Below, one piece after another: positions 43,032 to 52,045 of a stretch of DNA of 64,000 nt (its first letter is position 1; each line of letters starts with the position of its first letter). The stretch is from Marinifilum_A sediminis (GTDB lineage: Bacteria > Bacteroidota > Bacteroidia > Bacteroidales > Marinifilaceae). The notes beneath the pieces were generated by a model. The model saw nothing but the letters and a program-made list of their open reading frames with translations, was not told the origin of the DNA and did no database searches. The stretch is from contig CANMCX010000002.1 of NCBI GenBank assembly GCA_947496465.1, forward strand, positions 774,320 to 838,319, given 5' to 3'. The position numbers and the translations under genes were made by a program.

Positions 43032-43761
43032 ATTTCTAAAAATAGTAATCCTAAACTGCTGGTTCCTGATTTTTTCGGGAACCATGCTTTATGCTTCACA
43101 AACAAATACAGCAAGCGATACCTTAATTTTAGATAAGGGACAGGTTAAAACCTACAAAAAGGACATCTCGAAAGACAGAATAAAAGAGTATCGTCAACTA
43201 AAAGATTTCAATTACGATTTATCGGAACCAGAATCAGTAAATATATTCGAAAGAATACAACTGATGGTTCAACGTTGGCTGGCTTTTATCAGTAAAAGTT
43301 TGGGTGTTATTTGGTATTTAAGATACATCCTAATTGGCGGTTTAATTCTATTCCTGATTTTTATTATCGTAAAAAGCAATTCAAGTGGCTTATTTAAACC
43401 TCACCAAAAAATAATTCCAATACAGTTTACTGATAATATGAATCCCGAAACTGTAAACTGGGAAGAAGAAATCGCTAAAGCACTAAAAAATAAAGAATAC
43501 CGATTAGCCGTTCGCTATCAGTTTTTAGCCTCACTTAAAACCTTAAGCAAACTAGATTTTATCATTTGGAAATCGGAAAAAACAAATTACGATTACATTC
43601 TTGAAATAAAAGATACGAACATTAAAACCGAATTCTCAGAACTGAGTGCATTGTACGAAGCAATTTGGTATGGCAATTTTCCAATTGTTCAGGAAGATTA
43701 TACCTCGATAGGAAATGATTTTGAGCGTTTCAATTCAATGTTTAATACTAACAGAAAATAA
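43024..43761 (+). CDS. DUF4129 domain protein
   Basis: 245 residues. An N-terminal signal or anchor (about 5-25), a second helix (YLRYILIGGLILFLIFIIV, about 97-115) and a C-terminal DUF4129 domain (about 150-240: RLAVRYQFLASLKTLSKLDFI, then TNYDYILEI, LSALYEAIWYG). DUF4129 is a recurrent member of MoxR-DUF58 operons of unknown biochemical role. It overlaps the preceding gene and starts 5 bases before the DUF4350 gene. Confidence 0.85.
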   Translation: MSKFLKIVILNCWFLIFSGTMLYASQTNTASDTLILDKGQVKTYKKDISKDRIKEYRQLKDFNYDLSEPESVNIFERIQLMVQRWLAFISKSLGVIWYLRYILIGGLILFLIFIIVKSNSSGLFKPHQKIIPIQFTDNMNPETVNWEEEIAKALKNKEYRLAVRYQFLASLKTLSKLDFIIWKSEKTNYDYILEIKDTNIKTEFSELSALYEAIWYGNFPIVQEDYTSIGNDFERFNSMFNTNRK

Positions 43762-43766
43762 TTCAA

Positions 43767-44954
43767 ATGAAATTAGTTGTTCCAAAATCCATCTATCCTT
43801 TTATCGGAATATTGATTCTACTGTTTCTTGTTGAATTATTTACTCCTACCCCAATAGATTGGACTCAAAATTTCAATTCAAACGATAAAAGACCTTATGG
43901 ATCTTACCTACTTGTGGATCTTCTGAAAACGGAGTTTTTTCCGAATCGAACTATTGAGCATGAGACAGTACCTGTTTTTAATTATGAGTATGAAGAAGAT
44001 GAGTCAGTTTTAAAAAATTACATCTACATCACCAATCATTTGGATATGAAAGATTGGGATGCTGCTAGATTAATTGAACTTGCAGAACAAGGAAATCAAA
44101 TTTTTATTGCTGCATCCAGCATCGGTAAAGCTCTGGAAGATACTCTTAAATTAAGCATTAATACCGATCTAAGAATTGCTCACCTAACTAAGAACACTCG
44201 AATTCAATCCTTCGAAAACGAAAAAATCTATCGTAATAAAACATTCAATTTCGAGAAAGCTTTTGATCCTTCTTTTATTGACAAATTTAACAAAGACAGT
44301 TTGATTGTACTTGGTCGCAATTCAGAAAAGGAAGTGCAATTGATTAAGAAAAAAATTGGCAAAGGAAACCTATTTTTAAGTTGCCAACCCTTAGCCTTTA
44401 CCAATTACAATATTCTTTCGGATAATAATGCAGAATATATCGCTGGAGCATTTAGTTATTTACCCAATTATCCAATTGTATGGGATGAATATTACAAGCC
44501 AATGCGCGCTATGCGTTCCAGTTCTCCACTTAAATATCTTTTAGTCAATCCTCCATTGCGCCTGGCATTTTACTTGCTGTTTTTCTCCTTAGTATTCTTA
44601 CTGATTTTCCAGGGAAAAAGACAACAGCAAATCATTCCGATAATAGAACCATTGCGAAATACTTCTCTTGATTTTATTCGAACACTTGGTGCATTGTATT
44701 ATACGAGTAGGAACCACAAAGATATTGCTGATAAAAAGATTAAGCATTTTAAAGAATTCATTCGAAGCAAGTATCATACAGAATTTGCAGAAAAAAACCT
44801 TCACGAATTAAGTGTTCGTTCAGGTATCGCATTAAAAACCTTGCAAATTCTACATCAGCAAGCAAAATCAGTAAAAGAGTTAAACCAACTTACACAAGAA
44901 GGTTTAGAAGATTTTCATTCAAAAATTGAATACATCTACGACAATTGTAAATAA
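43767..44954 (+). CDS. DUF4350 domain protein
   Basis: 395 residues. An N-terminal helix (YPFIGILILLFLVELF) precedes a DUF4350 region (about 40-230), which resembles a GATase-like fold: RPYGSYLLVDLLKTEFFP, NYIYITNHLDMKD and LIELAEQGNQIFIAAS. A second helix (LRLAFYLLFFSLVFLLIFQG, about 262-281) precedes a cytoplasmic helical tail. Always found in MoxR operons; function unknown. It is followed 21 bases later by moxR. Confidence 0.87.
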   Translation: MKLVVPKSIYPFIGILILLFLVELFTPTPIDWTQNFNSNDKRPYGSYLLVDLLKTEFFPNRTIEHETVPVFNYEYEEDESVLKNYIYITNHLDMKDWDAARLIELAEQGNQIFIAASSIGKALEDTLKLSINTDLRIAHLTKNTRIQSFENEKIYRNKTFNFEKAFDPSFIDKFNKDSLIVLGRNSEKEVQLIKKKIGKGNLFLSCQPLAFTNYNILSDNNAEYIAGAFSYLPNYPIVWDEYYKPMRAMRSSSPLKYLLVNPPLRLAFYLLFFSLVFLLIFQGKRQQQIIPIIEPLRNTSLDFIRTLGALYYTSRNHKDIADKKIKHFKEFIRSKYHTEFAEKNLHELSVRSGIALKTLQILHQQAKSVKELNQLTQEGLEDFHSKIEYIYDNCK

Positions 44955-44975
44955 AAAAATAAGATAAAACTCAAT

Positions 44976-45956
44976 ATGGAAAGTAAAGCACACTTCGAAA
45001 GCAGAATTGATTTGAACGAATTAAATCAACTGATAAATCAGATAAAATTTGAGATTCAAAAAGTAATCATTGGTCAGGAAAAAAACATTGATTTACTACT
45101 TGTGGGTTTATTTGCAAAAGGACATGTTTTAATTGAAGGTGTTCCGGGAATTGCAAAAACCTTATCGGCAAAGTTACTTGCTAAAGCAATCAATTCCGAT
45201 TTTTCAAGAATACAATTTACACCTGATTTGATGCCTTCAGATGTTTTAGGAACTACCATATTCAACATGAGTAAATCGGAATTTGAATTCAATCAAGGTC
45301 CAATTTTCTCAAACATTGTTTTAATTGATGAGATCAATCGTGCTCCAGCAAAAACCCAAGCTGCTTTATTTGAGGTAATGGAAGAATTTCAGGTGAGTAT
45401 CGATGGACAAACCTATAAAATGGATGAACCATTTTGGGTGCTGGCTACACAAAATCCAATTGAGCAGGAAGGAACTTATCGCCTACCAGAAGCACAGCTA
45501 GACAGATTCCTAATGAAGATAGAATTCGATTATCCGAATGAAGATGAAGAGGTAAACATATTGAATACAAAACATGAGCGCAGAGGTAATTTGGAGATTC
45601 AAGAAATCTCGAAAGTAATTGATGCCAACCAGATTCAAGCCTTACAGAAAATTGTACAAGATGTTCATATCGATGAGAATCTTCGCAAATACATTGTGCA
45701 AATCGTTCAGAATACAAGAAAACATTCAGGTGTAATTTTAGGTGCTTCTCCTCGTGCCTCTGTTTCGGTAATGACAGCAGCAAAGGCTTTCGCAGCTATT
45801 CGTGGACGTGATTTTGTTACTCCTGATGACATCAAACAAATTGTTGCGCCAGTTCTTCATCACCGATTAATTTTAACCCCTGAAAAAGAGATGGAAGGAA
45901 TATTGGCTAAAGAAATCATAAATGAAATTTTGGAAGGAATTGAAATTCCTCGCTAA
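44976..45956 (+). CDS. MoxR family AAA+ ATPase of the second module
   Basis: 326 residues. Walker A is GVPGIAKT (about 55-62), Walker B is VLIDEINRAPAKTQAALFEVMEE, the sensor segment is LATQNPIEQEGTYRLPEAQLDRFLMK, and the arginine region is LGASPRASVSVM. It is a paralogue of the Bat-operon ATPase at 9591-10586 with many identical blocks. It is likely to serve the DUF58 protein encoded next to it and the membrane partners encoded before it. Confidence 0.93.
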   Translation: MESKAHFESRIDLNELNQLINQIKFEIQKVIIGQEKNIDLLLVGLFAKGHVLIEGVPGIAKTLSAKLLAKAINSDFSRIQFTPDLMPSDVLGTTIFNMSKSEFEFNQGPIFSNIVLIDEINRAPAKTQAALFEVMEEFQVSIDGQTYKMDEPFWVLATQNPIEQEGTYRLPEAQLDRFLMKIEFDYPNEDEEVNILNTKHERRGNLEIQEISKVIDANQIQALQKIVQDVHIDENLRKYIVQIVQNTRKHSGVILGASPRASVSVMTAAKAFAAIRGRDFVTPDDIKQIVAPVLHHRLILTPEKEMEGILAKEIINEILEGIEIPR

Positions 45957-46023
45957 GCTGTATCAGAAAATTCATGTACTCATTAAACTAAAATTTTCAC
46001 TTCATCAGTTCAATTGATTGCAA

Positions 46024-47355
46024 ATGAAATTTATTAAATCATTATATCTTCATCCCTTATTCTACTGGATAATAACTGCAATTGCCGTTGTATCGGTACT
46101 AGGTTATTTTTTTTCCATTTTATTCGCTATTGCACGATTGCTGTGTTTACTTTTTGTCATAGTTATAGGATTAGACATCGCTTTACTCTATAGAGTTAAA
46201 AATGGGATACAAGCGAGTAGAAAATGTCCAGAGAAATTATCAAATGGCGATGAAAACCCAATTAGCATAAATGTTGAACACAATTACAACTTTTCCATTG
46301 GTGTTGAATTGATCGATGACATTCCTGTTCAATTTCAAAAACGAGATTTTCATTATTGCTTTACACTTAAAGTTGGCGAGGGGAATCTAATCAATTACAA
46401 TTTGCGACCACTTGCCAGAGGTGAATATCATTTCGGAAATATCAATATCTATGCCAGTTCCTTTTTGGGAATCGTGAAACGCAGATATCGAATTGATGCA
46501 AAAGAAATGCTTCCTTGCTATCCATCTTATATGCAGATGAGACAGTACGAATTGATGGCTATTTCGAATCGATTAACCGATTTTGGAGTGAAGAAAATTC
46601 GTAGAATTGGTCATCAGATGGAATTTGATCAAATTAGAGAATACGTAAAAGGTGATGATTATAGAACCATTAACTGGAAGGCTACTGCAAGAAAATCGCA
46701 AATCATGGTCAATCAATATCAGGATGAAAAAGCACAACCGGTTTATTCCATTATTGATTGCGGACGTTCTATGAAAATGCCGTTTTATGGACTTAGTTTA
46801 TTGGATTATGCCATAAACACAAGCTTGGTAATTTCGAATACAGCTGTGTTAAAACATGATAAGGCAGGACTTCTGTGCTTTGGTGAAAAAGTTCAAACTC
46901 ATATACCGGCAGGCGGAAGACGAACTCAGGTTAAGAAAATAATGGAGGTGCTTTACAATCAGGAAACCACTTACCCTGAACCTAATTTTGAGCTGTTGTA
47001 TACTTCGGTGAAACATTACGTTCGTGGACGCAGCTTACTGATGTTATATACCAATTTTGAAAGCCTGGATTCCATGAAAAGACAACTTCCCTATCTGCAA
47101 GGTTTGGCAAAAGATCATCTTTTAGTGGTTGTTTTCTTTAGCAATTCAGAAATACATGAGATGACCAGACAACCAGCCAAAAGCATAGAAGAAATCTATG
47201 TGAAAACCATTGGTGAAAAATTCATGTACGATAAAAAATTAATTGTAAAAGAATTGGAAAAATATGGAATACATGCGATATTAACCGATCCGAAAGATTT
47301 AACCATTAAGACACTAAACAAATATCTTGAATTGAAATCAAGAGGATTAATTTAA
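46024..47355 (+). CDS. DUF58 domain protein with N-terminal membrane helices
   Basis: 443 residues from the ATG at 46024; a TTG two codons upstream is possible. Two N-terminal helices (about 10-65), a beta-rich middle, then the DUF58 core IRRIGHQMEFDQIREYVKGDDYRTINWKATAR (about 195-225). The VWA-like C-terminal half follows, with IIDCGRSMKM (DxGxS in place of DxSxS) and RGRSLLMLYTNFE. It differs from the soluble DUF58 of the Bat operon by the membrane anchor. It ends the operon, 61 bases after moxR. Confidence 0.9.
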   Translation: MKFIKSLYLHPLFYWIITAIAVVSVLGYFFSILFAIARLLCLLFVIVIGLDIALLYRVKNGIQASRKCPEKLSNGDENPISINVEHNYNFSIGVELIDDIPVQFQKRDFHYCFTLKVGEGNLINYNLRPLARGEYHFGNINIYASSFLGIVKRRYRIDAKEMLPCYPSYMQMRQYELMAISNRLTDFGVKKIRRIGHQMEFDQIREYVKGDDYRTINWKATARKSQIMVNQYQDEKAQPVYSIIDCGRSMKMPFYGLSLLDYAINTSLVISNTAVLKHDKAGLLCFGEKVQTHIPAGGRRTQVKKIMEVLYNQETTYPEPNFELLYTSVKHYVRGRSLLMLYTNFESLDSMKRQLPYLQGLAKDHLLVVVFFSNSEIHEMTRQPAKSIEEIYVKTIGEKFMYDKKLIVKELEKYGIHAILTDPKDLTIKTLNKYLELKSRGLI

Positions 47356-47365
47356 ATCAAATGCC

Positions 47366-47941
47366 ATGAAGCAATTCGTTCTTATACTCTTTACAGCAGT
47401 GTTATTTCAATTTTGTGGAAATTCTCAAAATCCAAGAATAGAAATTCAAACCTCCCTGGGAGTTATCGAATTGGAGATATTTGAAGATAAAGCCCCGATA
47501 ACAGCGAAACATTTTCTTAAAAATATCGATAAAAATATATTTGCAGAAGCTTGTTTTTACAGGGTTGTTCGAATGGATAATCAACCTCACAATGATATTA
47601 AAATAGAAGTTATTCAGGGTGGATTGTTTCACGATTCAATTGTAGACAATCTTCCCACTATTCAACATGAAACTACGAAAAAAACAGGCATTCTTCATAC
47701 TGATGGAGTAATATCTATGGCACGCTTAGAACCCGGTTCAGCAAGCACCGAATTCTTTATTTGTGTTGGAGATCAACCCGACTTGGATTATCAAGGCAAT
47801 CGAAATCCAGATAATCAAGGATTTGCTGCCTTTGGGAAAGTAATCTCCGGAATGGAAGTCGTAAGAGAAATTCAAAAACTGGAAGATGAAGGTCAAATGC
47901 TTAAACAACACCTCCCAATTCTATCCATTAAAAGAAAATAG
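47366..47941 (+). CDS. Cyclophilin-type peptidyl-prolyl isomerase lipoprotein
   Basis: 191 residues. Signal peptide with lipobox LFQFCGN (cysteine about 17) suggests an envelope lipoprotein. The cyclophilin domain starts IEIQTSLGVIELEIFEDKAPITAKHF and has FYRVVR, a VIQGG block and GVISMARLEPGSASTEFFIC, with the conserved active-site-like Phe/Gln/Arg set partly recognisable. It assists periplasmic protein folding. Its stop codon (47939-47941) directly abuts the stop of the convergent HAD gene. Confidence 0.9.
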   Translation: MKQFVLILFTAVLFQFCGNSQNPRIEIQTSLGVIELEIFEDKAPITAKHFLKNIDKNIFAEACFYRVVRMDNQPHNDIKIEVIQGGLFHDSIVDNLPTIQHETTKKTGILHTDGVISMARLEPGSASTEFFICVGDQPDLDYQGNRNPDNQGFAAFGKVISGMEVVREIQKLEDEGQMLKQHLPILSIKRK

Positions 47942-48631
47942 TTAAATAAGATTGAGCAACTCTCTTATGTTTTCAATCTCGTGAAAGTTAGCATTCTCAA
48001 TTTCTTTTTCTGAAACCAATTCGTGCTCCCATGTGGTATGAAAAGGGACATGTACCGCATTACCTCCTATATTTAATACTGGAAGTATATCCGATTTTAA
48101 AGAATTCCCTACCATTAAAAACTCTGCAGGTTTTATATCTAAATGTTTGATCAACTTTTCGTAATCCGCATCCTTTTTATCGCTCATTACCTCGATATGG
48201 TGAAAATATTTTAGTAAACCTGATTTCTGAAGTTTTCGCTCCTGATCCAACAAATCTCCTTTGGTAGCAACAATTAATCGGTATTTTCCTTGTAAATTTT
48301 TAAGCACTTCAACTACTCCATCAAGCAATTCAATGGGTTTGTTTATTTGCTCTTTTCCCAATTCAAGAATAGCGCTTATTTTTTCGGATGATACATTGCC
48401 ATTTGTAATTTTCAAACTTGTTTCTATCATCGACAAGGTAAAAGCCTTTGTGCCATATCCATAAAGCGGAATGTTTCCAATCTCAACTTCAAATAATTCC
48501 TTGGTTACTTCGTCAAGGCTCATTCCATTTCGCAACAATTCACAAAATTTTCTTTCAGTTTGTCTAAAGTAAGGTTCATTCACCCATAAGGTATCATCTG
48601 CATCAAATCCAATTACTTTACAATTTTGCAT
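47942..48631 (-). CDS. HAD family hydrolase
   Basis: 229 residues. HAD motif I is FDADDTLW (about 9-16) with the nucleophilic Asp, motif II is IVATKGD (about 119-125), motif III lysine is near KKDADYEKL, and motif IV is FLMVGNSLKSDILPVL. The cap is alpha-helical. It is probably a small-molecule phosphatase; the substrate is unknown. It is convergent with the cyclophilin gene with no intergenic base. Confidence 0.9.
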   Translation of the reverse strand: MQNCKVIGFDADDTLWVNEPYFRQTERKFCELLRNGMSLDEVTKELFEVEIGNIPLYGYGTKAFTLSMIETSLKITNGNVSSEKISAILELGKEQINKPIELLDGVVEVLKNLQGKYRLIVATKGDLLDQERKLQKSGLLKYFHHIEVMSDKKDADYEKLIKHLDIKPAEFLMVGNSLKSDILPVLNIGGNAVHVPFHTTWEHELVSEKEIENANFHEIENIRELLNLI

Positions 48632-48806
48632 AGGAACAATTTCTAAATTTTAAGCTGGCAAGCTACTAACTATCTTTTAAAGACCAAAGGTCATAGGACC
48701 AATTCAAACCATTTATATTGACTTTAGCCTTAGTATTGCGTACATTTAACCTATTCCAGCCATCATTTTATTACTACCCAGTTTCAGGAACTTAATAAGA
48801 TATAAT

Positions 48807-49187
48807 ATGGAAAAATTACACTATCAAGATCATCCTTCGCGCTTTCTTCGCCTTATTGGACGAATTTTTGGCTTCATGATTACAGGTGTTTTTATTCTGT
48901 TTATGGTACCCGAATTTATTGCAATTCTAGAGAATCAAGGCAACAATACCGAACTTTGGATATTCATTTTCTATGCACTTTCACTCACCTATGGCTTTGG
49001 TTTTCTTATCTCCTTTTGGAAAATAAAAACAGGTGCTCAAATTATGGTCATCTCCAGTTTTGCCATTGCATTATACGGTTTTTTAGATTCTATGAGATGG
49101 GAAGTTTTTCTTCTACTAATACCGCTCTCCTTTTCAGGAATCCTGTTTCTTATCTATTCGAAAATAAAACAGAAACATTTACACTAA
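48807..49187 (+). CDS. Small four-helix membrane protein, unknown function
   Basis: 126 residues with four hydrophobic segments (about 17-42, 48-68, 76-92 and 97-115) and a basic C-terminal end (SKIKQKHLH). It starts HYQDHPSRFLRLIGRIFG. No named family is recognised with confidence. Its 3' end overlaps the tail of the convergent phosphatase gene by 9 bases. Confidence 0.6.
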   Translation: MEKLHYQDHPSRFLRLIGRIFGFMITGVFILFMVPEFIAILENQGNNTELWIFIFYALSLTYGFGFLISFWKIKTGAQIMVISSFAIALYGFLDSMRWEVFLLLIPLSFSGILFLIYSKIKQKHLH

Positions 49188-50117
49188 TTCCGATTTCTTA
49201 ACTTTATCAACTGAAATAATATTGCTCTGATCTAACTTTTCGCTACCATTCCATTTGTATGCAACCAGGCTTCCACCATTTGCTACGCATCCATCTACAC
49301 AGCACAAGTTTTCACGAATAACACCCGCTTTACTATTCAAACAGTAATGCCCGAAAAAAACTGGTAGTTCATCAAGAGAATACAGAGGAATATCATAGCA
49401 CAATTGAGAAGGAATGGTATATTCTGGCAAGTGAAATCTATTGCCAAAGGAAATATCTTCAAAACTTTTACCATTCATAGGCTCCCACCACTTGATACGA
49501 TAAGCCGAACGCTTAAATCCATAGGCATCTTTCAAAATCATATCATCCGGAAAGTTAAATTCTCTCCCCTTTAAAAGAAGCATTAACGCTTTAAACACCT
49601 TGCCTCTTTCAAAATAAACACGTCTCAAAAATGTTTTACTCAATCTATTTTCAGGATTTTCTTTTTTCAAGAGCGCAATAGCTTTATCATCCCAACTTGC
49701 ATGAACCACCCTAAATTCGTCTAATTCAAGAAAAATAGGTAATGATCTCAGCCATTTTAGACATTCTTTTCGTCTGGATTTATCAAGTTTGAACTCTTCG
49801 TAAGTATTTTTGATTTGAGTTTTATTCTTCAAATTGTGCTCCCTTAAAAACTGTCCATCCTCATCTTTTGTGTAATAAGTCAACACGTTTAACTCGTGAT
49901 TGCCAACAACCGCATAAGCATTACCGGCTGTTACCATCTTCTTCACAATTTCGAGCGTCTCAAATATTTTTGGTCCACGATCTACAAAATCACCAACAAA
50001 AACAGCCTTTCGTTTCGGATGATAAAATCCATCCTCTCCATTCTCATAGCCAAGAGTTAACAACATGTGTTGTAATGTATCTGCTTCGCCATGAATATCT
50101 CCTATTATATCGTACAC
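49179..50117 (-). CDS. PPP-type metallophosphoesterase (Ser/Thr phosphatase/ApaH-like)
   Basis: 312 residues. GDIHGEA (about 6-12), GDFVDRGP (about 42-49), VGNHEL (about 72-77) and a later FFGHYCLN are the PPP-family metal ligands in order, as in bacterial PrpE-like or ApaH-like phosphatases. Substrate (phosphoprotein or diadenosine polyphosphate) is unresolved. It overlaps the convergent membrane-protein gene by 9 bases. Confidence 0.88.
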   Translation of the reverse strand: MYDIIGDIHGEADTLQHMLLTLGYENGEDGFYHPKRKAVFVGDFVDRGPKIFETLEIVKKMVTAGNAYAVVGNHELNVLTYYTKDEDGQFLREHNLKNKTQIKNTYEEFKLDKSRRKECLKWLRSLPIFLELDEFRVVHASWDDKAIALLKKENPENRLSKTFLRRVYFERGKVFKALMLLLKGREFNFPDDMILKDAYGFKRSAYRIKWWEPMNGKSFEDISFGNRFHLPEYTIPSQLCYDIPLYSLDELPVFFGHYCLNSKAGVIRENLCCVDGCVANGGSLVAYKWNGSEKLDQSNIISVDKVKKSELV

Positions 50118-50188
50118 GTTTTTTCCTGATTGGTTAATCTAATTCAAAAATATAAAAATATCTGAATATATAATTTCACAAAAGGACA

Positions 50189-50240
50189 CAAAAAATGCTT
50201 ACCGGTGTCATTTTTAATCCTGACTTTATCCGATAAGCAT
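50189..50240 (-). terminator. Terminator of the class V aminotransferase gene
   Basis: On the minus strand ATGCTTATCGG pairs with CCGGTAAGCAT (one mismatch) with a 24-nt loop, followed by a U6-7 run (A-run from 50189). It lies 9 bases after the gene's stop. Confidence 0.72.
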
Positions 50241-50248
50241 CGTATTAA

Positions 50249-51721
50249 TTACAAATTGAACAATTCGTTCACTTCTATTTTTTTCTTGATTTTATTATCT
50301 CCACTGTAATAGAACTCATTATTTTTTCTGTTATAAGTATAATCCTCTTTCCAGGTTTCATAATTCTCTACAACCTTCTCTAATGAGTCAATAAAATAAA
50401 GTACTTCTTTATCTGTCGTTGTTGGATGAAGTGACCAACGAACCCATCCCGGTTTGTGAGACAAATCACCTAATGTAATTTCATCAGTAATAGCATCAGA
50501 TTGTTCCTGGCTTACCTCCAATAAATAGTGACCGTAAGTACCTGCACAGGCACAACCTCCGCGTACCTGAATTCCGAAACGATCATTCATTAACTTCACT
50601 AGCAAGTTATAGTGAATGTATTCAACGTAAAACGATAGTATACCCAAACGTTTCTGAATATTATCAGCCAATACATGAACATCCTTAACAGCTTTTAATC
50701 TATCAAAAGCAAGATCAAGAAGCTCCTCTTCACGAGCAGCTATATTCTTGGTTCCCATTTGATTCTTCAATTCGATGGCTAAGGCAATTCTTATTGACTG
50801 AAGAAAACCTGGTGTACCTCCATCTTCACGTGCTTCAATGCTATCTACAAATTTGTATTTTCCCCAAGGATTGGTCCAGTCAACAGTTCCTCCACCCGGA
50901 TTATCAGGCACCTCGCTATTGTACAATTTAGAATCAAAAATCATTACACCTGATGATCCCGGTCCTCCTAAAAATTTATGCGGTGAGAAAAATATCCCAT
51001 CCAATTTTTCCATCTCGTTTGAAGGATGCATGTCAATATCCACATAAGGTGCAGACGCAGCAAAGTCGATGAAACAAATTCCACCATTCTCATGCATTAT
51101 TTTTGCCATCTCATGATATGGAGTCATTATACCCGTTACGTTTGAACAGGCAGTAAATGAACCAATCTTAACCTGACGGTCTTTATATTTTTCAAGTTCT
51201 GTTCTTAAAGCATCCAAATCGATGGTTAAATCTTTTCCTGGAGGAACAACCACAACATCTACATTGGTTTCGTACCAAGAGGTTTGATTTGAATGATGCT
51301 CCATATGAGTTAAGAAAACAACTGGTTTCTCTTTCTCCTTCTGGCATTTAAATTTGCCAATCATTCCGCACCCCTTAAGTCCCAAAATTCTTTGCAATTT
51401 ATTCACCACAGCAGTCATACCAAAACCTGCATGAATAATCACATCATCAGGACCTGCATTCACATGCTTCTTTATCAATTCCTGAGCTCGATGATAAGAT
51501 TGGGTCATTAAGGTTCCCGTTTCGTTAGTCTCGGTGTGCGTATTCGCAACATAGGGACCAAACTCTTTTACCATCTTCTTCTCGATAGGTGCATACAATC
51601 GCCCACTTGCAATCCAATCGGCATATACGATTTTTTGTTTGCCATAAGGCGAATAAAAACTCGCATCGAAACCAATCGTGTTTTTGCGAAATTTTTTAAA
51701 GTATTTTTCCAAATTACTCAT
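50249..51721 (-). CDS. Class V aminotransferase / cysteine-desulfurase-like PLP enzyme
   Basis: 490 residues. The PLP lysine is in FFSPHKFLGGPGSSG (about 247), with FIDFAASAPYVDIDMH before it and THMEHHSN upstream. A CACAGTYGHYLL segment near 395-406 could be the mobile cysteine loop seen in desulfurases. It is longer than NifS/SufS (about 400) at both ends. The product (sulfur transfer or another elimination) cannot be told from sequence. It is transcribed divergently from the acyl-CoA synthetase gene. Confidence 0.87.
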   Translation of the reverse strand: MSNLEKYFKKFRKNTIGFDASFYSPYGKQKIVYADWIASGRLYAPIEKKMVKEFGPYVANTHTETNETGTLMTQSYHRAQELIKKHVNAGPDDVIIHAGFGMTAVVNKLQRILGLKGCGMIGKFKCQKEKEKPVVFLTHMEHHSNQTSWYETNVDVVVVPPGKDLTIDLDALRTELEKYKDRQVKIGSFTACSNVTGIMTPYHEMAKIMHENGGICFIDFAASAPYVDIDMHPSNEMEKLDGIFFSPHKFLGGPGSSGVMIFDSKLYNSEVPDNPGGGTVDWTNPWGKYKFVDSIEAREDGGTPGFLQSIRIALAIELKNQMGTKNIAAREEELLDLAFDRLKAVKDVHVLADNIQKRLGILSFYVEYIHYNLLVKLMNDRFGIQVRGGCACAGTYGHYLLEVSQEQSDAITDEITLGDLSHKPGWVRWSLHPTTTDKEVLYFIDSLEKVVENYETWKEDYTYNRKNNEFYYSGDNKIKKKIEVNELFNL

Positions 51722-51968
51722 TCGGTTCAGTTTTGGGTTAGTTGTTGTTTTGTATTTTGCTTGTTGTTCTACCTGAAAGACAATCTAAATCATAAAAATC
51801 ATGAAAAAAGATTCACTTTTTTTCCTCCTCAATTCAAATAGAAAACGTCGTGAAAATAAATAAACTAAGTAGTATAATCAAGAAGAAATGTCAGCTTTTA
51901 CTTTTACACCTATTATTCGCCATAAATACTTATCATATTACGACTTAAAGTAATTTTAACAATTCGTA

Positions 51969-52000
51969 TTTGCTTTGCCCACTCGAATCAGCTATTTTTG
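51969..52000 (+). promoter_or_regulatory. Strong Bacteroidota promoter of the acyl-CoA synthetase gene
   Basis: TTTG (51969-51972), a 20-base spacer and TATTTTTG (51993-52000) match both -33 and -7 consensus exactly. The 324-base divergent space (51722-52045) holds this promoter and, presumably, an unidentified minus-strand one. I see no gene there. Confidence 0.72.
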
Positions 52001-52045
52001 GGATTCTTAAAATTTGTATTACAACTTTATTGATTCAACATATAC

